DNA of 64,000 bases from Hirsutella rhossiliensis (Eukaryota > Ascomycota > Sordariomycetes > Hypocreales > Ophiocordycipitaceae). Numbering within the stretch: the first letter of the stretch is position 1; each line of letters begins with the position of its first letter. Location of the stretch: positions 3,162,001 through 3,226,000 of the forward strand of contig NW_025408670.1 in the NCBI RefSeq assembly GCF_020360975.1, read 5' to 3'. Under the pieces are notes generated by a model. That model made no database searches. It was not told where the DNA came from and worked only from the letters and a program-made list of their open reading frames with translations. The position numbers and the translations under genes are program-made. Below are positions 24,278-35,760 of the stretch, one piece after another.

Positions 24278-24747
24278 TATTACGACTACGGTTAGCGGGT
24301 CGTAGGAGAGCTAGCTACGATTACGTAATAAGGCGGCTTAGAATAATAGTTAGGACGAGAAGTTACTTAGGCTTAGCTTACTTAGAGCGTATATAAGCTA
24401 AGTAAGCCTTATATAGATAGATTACTACTTAGGAGCATAGCTTATAAGTAAGCTATAGTAAGCTATAAAGGGGATTACGGCTAAGACTATAATCTAAGGA
24501 TAGTCTCTATAGGTATATATAGCTACCTACTTTTACTCTTTTAGATAGATAGCTCTCTAGCTTTTAATATAGATCTTTATTACGATTCTATCTCTAATTC
24601 TAATTACCTAGTTATAGTCTATAGTCTATAACCTCTGACTTATTACTAACGTAATATACTTATTATTGCTTAGACCACGCCCTATTATATCTACTAATAT
24701 AAACCCCTCGATAGGTTTATCCCTTAGAAATAATACCGGTCGTTATA
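24278..24747 (+). repeat. Gypsy-1b 5' LTR
   Basis: It starts tattacgactacggttagcggg and ends cgttata. The right 300 bases match the Gypsy-1a LTR, while the left part (U3) is different sequence. Confidence 0.92.
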
Positions 24748-24769
24748 CGTTAAAAGCTCTTATTTAGTA

Positions 24770-27700
24770 TAATACCGCGTTACTCTAAGTAATATCGTAA
24801 CTATTAATATGCCTATATAGTAAACTAAATTAACTAACTCTAAAGCTACTATATCGCCTTAGGATATAATACGCGAGATTATTACCCTTTAATATAAGGT
24901 ATAGTTACTTAAGAATAAAGGAGGTAACGGATAAGTTAAGGACCTTAGAGAAGTAGTTAAACTAAAATAGCTAGGACTATTTAACGGTACTTATAGTATA
25001 CTTCGAGACTTTCTTACCTAACTTAAAGCCTACTACTAGTTTTACCCTATTAAACTCTCGGACCTAGTCGAAAAGGTACTCTACGTAGGAAATTATTTAT
25101 CTAAAATAGTACTCGCTTAGTTTAGACTTATTATAAGGGATTTTCTTAATAACTAACTAGCGCGATAAGATAATAAGATAGATAAAGTCTTTACTAGTTT
25201 CTAAGGATTTAAAGAAGCTATTATAAAGGTATTTAAAATAACTAATAAGGAATAAAAAGCTAAATAAAAACTTCGAGAACTTTAATAAAGGATCTTAGTA
25301 TTAGATTATACTACGAAGTTCTATTAAGTTACCTTAAAGCTTAATTAAGACAACGAACCTCTTATATTATAATTCTACGACGGGCTTAAAGAAGAAGTTA
25401 AGGACGAGCTCTATAAGGAAAATCGACTTAATAACCTCTTAGACTATATTACTATAGTAGTACGAATTAATAATAGATAGTACGCGCGACGCTAAGAAAA
25501 GAAATAAGAAAGAGGAAACTAAAACCCTTCTTATAAGAATAACTTTAACTAACGCGCTAACTATAAAAAGAAGCGCGAAACTCTTATTACCTACGCTTAT
25601 ATAACTAACCTAGGTAAGATAGATCTAGATATAATATAAAAAAGTAAAGGAAAGTATTTTAACTATAGGAAACTTAGATATTACTCTAAAGAATATAAAT
25701 AACCTTATAAGGAGAAGAAAACCTATTAAGTACTAGCCCTAGAAAGTAAGAAATACTTAAATGCTATTAATAGATAAGAACTAAAGTATAAACTCCTTAG
25801 TTAGACTATATACTATAACGACGAATATATAGTATACTTAAGCAATAAAAATAGTATTAAATAGTTCCTAAAGCTATTAAAGAAAACCCTTATAATAATA
25901 TAATAAAGGGATCCTAAAATATAAAAATAAGTTAAATTTATAGAACTAGAATACCCTTATCTTAAAGGAGTCTCCTAAGACTAGATTAAGAAGAATAGTA
26001 AACGATTCTAAGAAGATATATAAAATAAAAATCGATAATAATAATAGGTAGCTTATAAATAATATAATAAAGAAGATATAAATATAGCCCTTATACTTAC
26101 GAAACTTAGATAATAACCTAAAGAAGAATAACGAAGTATCGACGATATAAGCTCTAAAGAATAAGAAATACCTAGAGAAATAAAAGATAAGAACGAACTT
26201 ATACTACTACCCTCGCTATTAAAGGAAAATACTATAATTAGAGAATACGCTCTATACTTTAAGGAATTTAAAGAAATACTTAAAATTAGAACTTAATAAA
26301 TACCTTAAATTCTTATAGAAAACTAATAAGCTATATTAATCCGATATTAACCGGTACTACGTAGAGGAGACTATACTATAGCTATCGCCGTAGTCGATAC
26401 CTTTATAGCTCTATAATAAAAATAGTAACTATAAGAAGAATTTAAAGATAATCTATAAATACTACTTACTTATAAGCACTATAAGTATATTTTATAGATA
26501 TTATACGTCTACCTAGATTATATAATATACTTCTAGATAAAGGCACGATACGACGCCTTCTTAGTTAAGTTTAAAGGATAAGTACTTTTAAAACCCTACC
26601 TAAGTATAGAACTAAACTATTAGAAAATCGATTAACGCTACCTAAATAACTAAGTTATATTATTAGAACCTAATTATAGCACGCTATTTAAATACTATAA
26701 TAATTATAGTTTATTAACGAGATATCTTTTAGAGATATATAAAATCTATAAATATACTAAAATAAAGGAATAGTATAACGCTACTCGCTTTAAAGTATCT
26801 AAACCCTTAATCTTTTAAAGACTTATATAATAAGTTAAATATAATAAAGAAGATTATAACGAATATATATACCTAAACTATAGAGTTTATAAATATAAAA
26901 AAGTATAAGTATAGTATAAATAATATAACGGTATACTAAAAGATTATTAGTAATATATATAAAGGCTATAAGCTATATTCGATTAAGGAAGAATCGATAT
27001 AGAAATACTACGTAAAAAATAAAAAAACGCTAAATAAAAACTTAACCTTTAGTACGAAAATAAATAGAATTATAAAGTATAATACGTAATTAACTATAAA
27101 GCTATATAATATAAATAATATAGCGTTAAGAAATAAGAAATCTTTAATTAGCTATAAGAAATTAGTCTCTTAAGCCCTAATATAATACTATACGATAAAA
27201 ATATAAAGAAACGATATTAATAATAAATTAAAGAAGAATACCTAAATAAAACAAATAAAGACTAAGTAAAAAATAAGGTACGCTATCTATAAAAGGGCTA
27301 TAGACTAGTATAATATAATAAGATCTAAGGACCTTATATATAGTAATAGTAAGCTATAGTAACTAAATAGTATTAGATATCTAAATCGTAGGATATTACG
27401 CGCGTATACTTTTAGACTATAGCGCGATAGGTAATTATATTTTACTTAAAGTCGTTAATCGTTATCAACTTATATAGAGATATAAGATAAATCTATATAA
27501 ACTTATAAATATTAAAGGAAAGGCCTTTAACTATAATAATAAAATTATTAATATAGATATTAATTACCTCGATATTAATATCTAGGGCTATAATAAATAA
27601 GTTAACTTTAATATTATAGATATTAAAGAATATAACCTTATATTAGGACTTCTATAGCTATAGGAAAGCAACCTACTAATTAACTAGAAAACTAGCTAGC

Positions 27701-30700
27701 TACGTTAAAATAAAGATATAAGTTTCTAGGACTAATAGATTTAAAAGAAAGTAAAATTTTACGATAATTTAGCTACTAAATAGGATAAAAGGGATAACCG
27801 TTTAAGTAAATTATTATAGGCTTTAGCGATATAAACGAAAATAGTAACCGAACTAATAGATATAAAATCGACTAATAAGACCTATATACTAACTAATATA
27901 GCTATATAACCTAGTATCCGATAAAAATAAAATAAAGGACATAATATAAAGATCTAAAGAGTTATTATTACTTTAAGGAAAGACCTTAAATAAATTAATA
28001 AAGAGCTTAAGTTAAGAGAAACTAGCTTTTAAAAGAAAGAATAAAGCTAATATTCTATAAGATCTATAACTTAAACGAAAAGCAACTATAAACGCTACGC
28101 GACTACCTCGACGAAAATCTATAAAAGGGATATATATAAACGTTAATATCTAAAGTAAGCTATCTAGTTATATTTATTTTAAAGAAAAATAGTAAGCTAT
28201 AATTAGTTATTAACTATAGACGCTTAAACGATATTATAATAAAGGACCGAATACTATTACCGCTTATATCGGAACTATAAGATCGACTATATAGTAAAAA
28301 ATAGTTTATAGCCCTTAACCTTAAAAGCGCCTATAACTTAATATATATAAAAAAAGGATATAAATAGATAATAGCCTTTAGAATGAAATTCGGACTATTT
28401 AAATATCTAGTAATACTATTTAGACTTATAAATATACTAGCTACCTTTTAACGGATAATTAATAATATCCTATACGAATACTTAGATATCTTTATAGTAG
28501 TATACCTAGATAATATCTTAATCTTCTTAGATACCCTAGAAGAATATAAGGAATACGTCTATAAGGTACTCTACGTACTTTAAAATATAAAGTTACTAGT
28601 TAAACTAAAGAAAAGTAAGTTTTATATATAGAAAGTAGACTTTCTTAGATATACGATCTTACTAAGAGAGATATAAATATAATAAGATAAGATTAACTTA
28701 GTTAAAGAATAGCTAACGCTAAAGAACGTTAAGAACGTATAAAGTTTCCTAGGATTTATAAATTACTACTAATAATTTATTAAAGATTTTAGAAAGATTA
28801 TAGTACTATTATATAACTTAATAAAGAAGGAAAAGGAATTTATATAGGACGATAAAGCTAACGAAGCTTTCGATTATATTAAGACTATAATTATATAAGA
28901 ACTAGTCCTAACTACCTTTAATCTAAAATAATAAATTAAACTTAAAACTAATATATTAGACTTTACTTTAGGAGTATAAATCGGATAGAAGGATAATAAA
29001 GAAAGACTATAACTAATTATATTCTACTCGAAAAAGCTATATAGTATAGAACTTAATTACCTTATCTACGATAAAGAATTCCTTATAATTATTTAAGCTT
29101 TTAAAGAATTTCGATACTACCTTCTTAGAAGTAAGTATAAAGTTAAGGTCTATATAAATTATAAGAATATCTTATACTTTATAATAATATAATAGTTAAA
29201 CGGACGATAGATCCGATAGGCCGAATACTTATTAGAATTTAACTACGAAATAATCTATAGAAAAGGAATAGAAAACGGTTAAGCTAATACTCTTAGTTAA
29301 CGAAGTAACTACGATATAGGAGCACCTATAGTAAAAGGATAGCTCTTAGAAATTAATAAAAACGGGAACTACTAGTAATAATAGCTAAATATAATATTTA
29401 AAGTATAACCTAATAACTTAATATACTAAAAGATCCTAAAATAAATAAAAGAATATAAAGTATTAAACGGATATAATATAGAATATTTAGAAGTTCTAAT
29501 ATATAAAAATAAAATCTAGATACTACTAGAATTATAAGATAAAGTTATATAAGATATATACGAATATCTAATATATAGATACTAAGGAATCTAAAGAATA
29601 ATAGAACGTATTAAACGATAATATAACTTCTTATAGCTTAAAGAAGTAGTATAATAAGTTATTAAAAAATATAAACTTTATATATAAAGTAAAGCTAAAC
29701 AATATAAACTATATAGAGAATTATAACCGCTACTAGTACTAGGGAAACTATAGGATTTAATAGCTTTTAACTATATTATAAAGCTACTACTATTAAAAGA
29801 ACCTATAACTAACGTTAAGTATAATAGTATATTTATTATTACTAATAGATTAACGAAGTATAGATACTTTTTACTATATAAAGAAGTAAGTAATACGGAA
29901 GAGCTAGTATATATATTCCTATAAATAATTATTAGTAATTACGGACTACTAAATAAGATTATCTTTAATAAAGGAAGTATATTTATAGCTAAATTTTAGT
30001 AAGCTCTTATAGTATAATTAAGGACGAAATATAAGCTTAGTATAGTATATTACTTATAAATAAATAGATAAATAGAACGACTTAACTAAACGCTTAAATA
30101 ATATTTATAATACTATATTAACTACGAATAAAACGATTAAGTTAAATAGCTACTAATAGCGTAACTAGCTTATAATAGCTTAGTTACGGAAATAACTAAG
30201 CTCTTATTAGTATACGCTAATTACGGATATAACCTAGAAGTATTTAAGGTCACCCGATAAGGACTATAAGTAGAACGAGCGATACTATAAGTAGATTAGC
30301 TATAAAAATTATATAAAGAAATATAATAAGAACTTTAATTTATTAGAGAACGAATATCTACTTACTATAATCGGAAAAGATTATAGGGACTAATCTTTTA
30401 AAAGGGAGATATAGTCTACCTTATATAACGAAATATTAAAATAAAACGACTAAGTAATAAATTAGATTTTAAGAAACTTAGACCGTTTAAGGTTAAGAAA
30501 GCTATTTTAAAAGTTAACTATAAACTTTCGCTACTAATAATAATATAGATATACCTAATATTTTATATCTTATTATTAGAACTAGTACTACGAAACGCTA
30601 AACTATAGGAAAAAATTAAAGTTAACGATAATTAAGAATATAAAGTAGAATAAATACTAAATATAAGGAAATAAGGTTAGTAATAAGAATACCTTATTAA

Positions 30701-30770
30701 GTAAAAGGGATATAAACTAAAAGAAAATACCTAGGAACTACTTAAGTACTTAACCTACTATAGTTCTTTA
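24770..30770 (+). pseudogene. Gypsy-1b gag-pol (RIP-destroyed)
   Basis: The layout is the same as Gypsy-1a: gag with a degraded zinc knuckle (about 25,655-25,705), a protease region (about 27,420-27,640), reverse transcriptase with YLDNILIF (about 28,503), an RNase H connection NYLIYDKEF intact across 29,055-29,080, integrase (about 29,500-30,500) and a chromodomain (about 30,650-30,760). The deletion near 28,043 removes the protease-RT linker. Stops at Gln and Trp codons occur throughout. Confidence 0.88.
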
Positions 30771-30789
30771 CTTCGATAGTTCTACTAGT

Positions 30790-31300
30790 AAAATCTACCC
30801 TAGGTATCGTAAAATTACTTAACGAACTAATAGTATTCTAATTAATTATATTAAATCTACCTATAGACTAAATATCGACCACCGCTTTAGATTCTTAGCG
30901 CTTAGCCTCGTTAAGGTTATCTAAGGAATAAAGGCCCCGATAGACTATCTCGGTACCCTTTGTCTTTAGCTAGCGCTTTTAATAGTAAAGCCGCGCTAAA
31001 CGAGCTAAGGCTTCGTTTAGGTCGGCTTAAGCTTTTAATATTCGCTCCTTAGTAATTTCTTCTTCTTTATTTAATCGATCGGACTTTAGATTTATTCGGG
31101 ATACTAGGAAATATATTAGCTATAAATAATAGGCTAGATAACGAAGTTACCTATAGGAGCTAATCGCTACGCCTAACGTATCGTAGGAATAACCCCGCCG
31201 TATATATTCGGCATACTTAGAAGATTTCTCTAGCATTTTATAGCGGAAGCCGCGCAACGAATAAAAAGAATACGGTATAACGTTAAAACTAAGATAATTA
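30790..31300 (-). pseudogene. Antisense ORF at the Gypsy-1b 3' end (coiled-coil, unknown)
   Basis: Minus-strand translation through stops gives an upstream SKYAEYIRRGYSYDTLGVA stretch. It continues with SRINLKSDRLNKEEEITKE, ADLNEALARLARLYY, a TKGTEIVYRGLYSLDNLNEA segment and an ESKAVVDI tail. The stops fall at likely Gln and Trp codons, as expected for a RIP-mutated gene. The homologous place in Gypsy-1a carries a diverged copy. The repeated association suggests an accessory gene of this lineage. Function is unknown. Confidence 0.55.
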
Positions 31301-31504
31301 ATAGACTTAGCTAAACGAATATACTTAAGGGTCTTATAAGAAAGATCCTTTAATACGCGACTAGATATACTATTAGCAGTATATCCTAAGGGATAGAAAG
31401 GACGAAATAGGGAATATATAAACGCGCGATAAGGGTATATTTATATATAGCGGCTAAGGTAGTAGTAGGTCTTACGGATAAGACTAAAAGGAGGGGAGAT
31501 ATCG

Positions 31505-31974
31505 TATTACGACTACGGTTAGCGGGTCGTAGGAGAGCCGGCCACGATTACGTAATAAGGCGGCTCGGAATAATAGTTAGGACGAGAAGTCACTTAAGCT
31601 TAGCTTACTTAGAGTATATATAAGCTAAGTAAGCCTTATATAGATAGATTACTACTTAGGAGTATAGCTTACGAGTAAGCTATAGTAAGCTATAAAGGGG
31701 ATTATAGCTAAGACTATAATCTAAGGATAGTCTTTATAGGTATATATAGCTACCTACTTTTACTCCTTTAGATAGATAGCTCTCTAGCTTTTAATATAGA
31801 TCTTTATTACGATTCTATCTCTAATTTTAATTACCTAGTTATAGTCTACGGTCTACGACCTCCGACTTATTACTAACGTAATATACTTATTATTACTTAG
31901 ACCACGCCCTATTATATCTACTAATATAAACCCCTTAATAGGTTTATCCCTTAGGAATAATACTAGTCGTTATA
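31505..31974 (+). repeat. Gypsy-1b 3' LTR
   Basis: This is a 470-bp match to 24278-24747 with RIP transitions, preceded by aaaaggaggggaga (polypurine tract) and followed by the target duplication cttag. Confidence 0.92.
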
Positions 31975-32084
31975 CTTAGTTAGGTCTCCTTAGTTTTATT
32001 TAATTTATAGTTTAAGTAGTAAGGTTTATACTTAGTTTAGGTTTAGTTTAATTAATACTATAGTCTTATTATTAACGTTAGCTA

Positions 32085-33922
32085 CCTAGCTTATAGTATA
32101 CCCCCCTTTTAGTTTATCCTTACTACCCTTATACTAATATTAATATTATATTATAACTATGTTTTCTTATATACCTTCTATTTAATAATTATAAATAATA
32201 TACTATTTAAATTATAATACTTTAAGCTTTTAAATATACTAAAGATTAGCTCTAGGAAGCACTTTTTAATATTAGAAAAAGGATGCTATAGATATATACT
32301 AGTTATAAGTAAGGTATTTTAAGAAGTATACTTTAAACGCGTCTTAAAGGCGCCCTACTAATAAGAGAGGTATAAGAGTTATATTAACGGCTTAGTTAAG
32401 AGTAAGAGAAATACCTTAAGGACTAGATTCTTACCTAAGCCGCCCTTAGGCTACCCCTTATATACTTTTAGCTTAAGGAATTTACTAGCTATATTATTAA
32501 AGCTAGCGGCGACCTTTACTTACTTAGGAAAAATTAAGTATTAAGCTTTTTAGCCTATAACTAAGAGGTTAGTATAATTAAAAGTAAAGCTCTTAAATCT
32601 ACTTATATTAACGGCGCCTTTATAGCTCGGATTATAAAGTAGATTTAATTACTTAACCTACTAGCTTTATAGGTAATTCTATTAAAATAACGCTTTAATA
32701 TAAATAAGATAGGTATCCTTAAGGGCCTTAGCTATAACGGCCTTATACTAAGGAGCTTAGAAAAGAAAGAGACCTTTAAAAGGTAGCTTAGATCGCGTTA
32801 TTAAACTATAATAGTTAAATACGTCTCTATTATAAGTTAGGCCTTAACCCCCCTTATAATCTTTAAAGGTTAGGACCTTTAATACTAATAGTTCTTTAAT
32901 AAACTTAATTTTCTAAAGGATTAGAACTTTATAGCCTCCTTAAGAGGCTAGATAAGCGATAAGATCGCGATTTAGTAGCTTAAAGATATCTTTATCCTAT
33001 AAATAAGAAAGCAGCTATAAAGTAACGTTCTTCTTATATTAAATAGCTAAGGAAGCTATTAAACTAAAAGTTTTATATATAAATACTTCTAGTATAGTAT
33101 ATATCTCTTTTTCTTACTACTATATACCTCTTATATCCTTTAACCTCTTAATATCTTAGCTTTTACCTTAATTAAGGGCGCTTACTAATATAAGCTTAAA
33201 AAGATTATATCTTTCGATAATATAGCGCCTCTTAGTAAAGCTTTCTTCCTTTCCTATTATTATTAAGCGCGGTAGACTAGTTTAATAGAAAGAAGTATTA
33301 AAGGAGGGTAGTAAGAGGCTAGTCTTTAGCTAGTTAATATAATAAAGCCCTTAATAAGCCCCCTTATCTTATAATAGCTAAAGATACTATTAACGTTATT
33401 AAAGAAGAAGAACCTTAGCTCTTAGACGAATAATAATACCTTTTAAATACTAAGATAATTATAAGAAGTTTATAGCTTTATTATTAGCTTAGTAAAGCGC
33501 GGTAGATCTAACTATATAACCTAAGTACTTTTAATAAAATTAGCCGCTCCCTTAACTATTAGAATTTATAGCTTATAATAGTATAGCTATATATATAATA
33601 ACTTAAGCACTAAGTATATTATCTATAGCCTTAGAAGTAGAAAAAGATACTATAAGACCTTAATAGCTACTTTATATATATTAAATAAGTCCTTAAGATA
33701 AGAAAATAGCTTAAACGTATCTTTAAGCTATCTACTATTATAATAGCTAATTAGAATATAGATTTTAAAGCTTTATATAGTAGCTAGCAGCTTAAATAGC
33801 TAGAAAACACTAAATTAATATATTATAATATTAAAATATAGCTTTAGTTACTATTAAAAGGTACCTTCTTTACTATAAAAGGGTACTAAAGAGAGGTATA
33901 CTATAAGCTAGGTAGCTAATAT
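32085..33922 (+). mobile_element. Fot1/pogo-2 DNA transposon (RIP-destroyed)
   Basis: It is 1838 bp with terminal inverted repeats of about 35 bp (starting acgttagctacctagctt at the left, with its RIP-altered reverse complement at the right) and TA target copies at 32083-32084 and 33923-33924. The interior encodes the same transposase type as Fot1/pogo-1, but the terminal repeats are distinct beyond the first dozen bases. The two are therefore sister families. Confidence 0.88.
32350..33840 (+). pseudogene. Fot1/pogo-family transposase, dead copy 2
   Basis: It is collinear with the transposase at 18700-20130. The first catalytic motif reads NINKIGI (about 32,697, Asp to Asn). The VIFKG/LQYQ and FIYKCF..SIYLFLLLYTSY regions are recognisable downstream. 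Stops are frequent, and no start codon survives. Confidence 0.82.
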
Positions 33923-33924
33923 TA

Positions 33925-34209
33925 TAGGTCCTCTCCCTTTCTTTAGTTACCTTAATAAGGTAAGTAGTTAGCTAAAGTAGTTTTAGTTAAGGCTTCTTTA
34001 TCTTTAGTATAACCCTAGGGCTACTATTTATTATATCTATATATAGCCTTTAAGCTAGATTAAACTAATAAAGCTTACTTAAGTAAAGGAACTATTATAT
34101 TAGTAGCGGTACTATTTCTTTCTTTTAAAAGCTTACTTTTATATTACCTATATCCTAAGCCTATATTAAGAGGGATTCCCTTACTTTTACTACTAATATA
34201 TGGTTAATT
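33925..34209. other. Decayed spacer left of Gypsy-3
   Basis: These are RIP-altered sequences between the right end of Fot1/pogo-2 and the Gypsy-3 target duplication (attat, 34210-34214). They continue after Gypsy-3 at 46040. Nothing recognisable is seen. Confidence 0.5.
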
Positions 34210-34214
34210 ATTAT

Positions 34215-34471
34215 TATTAAGGGCTAATATATACTTAGTATAATAGTATAAGGCCGAATAATTATTTATTTAAAGCTAAGGAGAAAGGAGGAAAACTCTA
34301 TCTTAGTTATAATAGTTATCTATCTTCCTTAGTCCTTAGCTCGACCTATATTTAAGTACTATTTAGCTTAAGTTTAGGTCGAGCTTTACTTATATATAGG
34401 TTTACTTTAGCTTAACTTTAGTATAGTTACTATAGTATAACCTTAGCTTTTTATAAGTATAGCCTATAATA
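34215..34471 (-). repeat. Gypsy-3 3' LTR
   Basis: This 257-bp repeat matches 45778-46034 apart from transitions and contains the tatacttagtataatagtat and gtcgagctttacttat segments. Confidence 0.88.
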
Positions 34472-35760
34472 CTACCTTTACTCTTCCTTTTTTATTAGTA
34501 GTACTTTTATTTCTCTCTTACTACCTTTTTATTATTACCCTCCCCTTTTTTCTTAGCGCGCGCGGTCGCTTCCTTTTACCTTATACTTACTTTATCCCTT
34601 TATATACCGCCCTTTTATACGCCCGTTCTACCCTATTCCTCCCTCTTTTATGTATATACCCCTATACCCTACTAACTATATATATACCTTACTATATATA
34701 AATACCCTTCTTTTTTCCCCTTTCTTTCTTTCTTTCTTTTTCCTTTTTTAAGCTTTACTCCTTTTACTTATACGCCCTTACTTTACCTAACTTCTATCGC
34801 CGCGCTAAGCTATATTATAACTATTATAGGCCCTTATACGCCCGCTAGCTTCTTTACTCTATATAGTAGTACCTTACCTCTTAGTATACTAAGCGACTAT
34901 ACTTTACCGCCCTTACGCTAGTTAACGCGTCCGCTTATATCTCTTAGTAAGTATAGCGCGACCTATAGTACTACTATATAGCGGCTACCTTATCTTACTT
35001 ATATAAGCTAAATAATATTACTAAATATTAAGATATAGTATAGTACTTACTAGAATTAAGCGTCGCTATATACTTATAACTACTTTACTTATACCTATAC
35101 TAAATTATACTACCTTTTTATTTATTACTCTCCCTTAACTTTATTTAATAGGACGCTAATATAATAGTAGTATATTAAGGATATAATCGCTACTATTAAT
35201 GCCCTCTAAAACTATATATTTTAAAGGATATTTAATAACTATTAAAGCGACCTTTATATATATACTTTATTTCCCTTTTAACCTTATCCTACTATTTATC
35301 TTTAACTATTATTTTAGTATACTAAGCTTACTTATATTATTATATTTATACGCTAAGCTTAAATATACTTTAATACCTTAGAGTAATTAAGCGGTAGTTA
35401 AAAGGCGTTTATAGTTAGTTAAAATTAAGTTAATATCCTTAGTATATCTTACTATATTTATATCTTATCTTATTATATCTTACCCTTATCCCTATCCTTA
35501 TCTATCTTTTATCGCTATCTATTTTATATCTATCCTTTATTTATCTTTTATTATTTCCCTTTAATACTATAGTTCTTTTCTATCCTTTCCTTATTCCTTA
35601 GTAAGCGTCCCTTAACTCCTACCTCCTTTTCTTTCTCCCCCTTCTATCCTTTATTTCCCCTTCCTTATCTTCTACCCTCCTTTTAGTCCTTTTCTCTTAC
35701 CCCTCCTTTATCGTTCCCCCTTACGTTTCCCTACTATCTCTTAAATCCCTTTAAAGCTTC
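34472..35760. other. Gypsy-3 3' region without recognised domain
   Basis: It is pyrimidine-rich at 34,490-34,760 and 35,580-35,760. A plus-strand frame around 34,780-35,400 (antisense to Gypsy-3) reads fairly open through stops and includes the short open stretch 35199-35381. It might be an antisense ORF like those of Gypsy-1, but I cannot match it to anything. Confidence 0.3.

Larger units (their letters stand above)
24278..31974 (+). mobile_element. Gypsy-1b: full-length Ty3/Gypsy chromovirus
   Basis: The two LTRs are both 470 bp (24278-24747 and 31505-31974), with a perfect 5-bp target duplication cttag (24273-24277 and 31975-31979). Internal order is gag, pol, chromodomain and an antisense 3' ORF. 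It is closely collinear with Gypsy-1a from the R/U5 side of the LTR through the chromodomain. It differs in U3 and in the 3' region, lacks the TRIM-like insertion, and carries a deletion of roughly 135 bp near 28,043. Confidence 0.93.

Noticed and set aside
34715..34745. Possible promoter or microsatellite in the ctttctttctttcttt tract
   Set aside because: It is a short pyrimidine repeat within RIP-mutated Gypsy-3 sequence and not linked to any gene.
35199..35381. Open plus-strand frame of 60 codons with hydrophobic composition
   Set aside because: It lies in AT-rich RIP-mutated sequence antisense to Gypsy-3. Ile/Leu/Tyr/Phe bias is the normal product of RIP, and there is no separate support for a gene.
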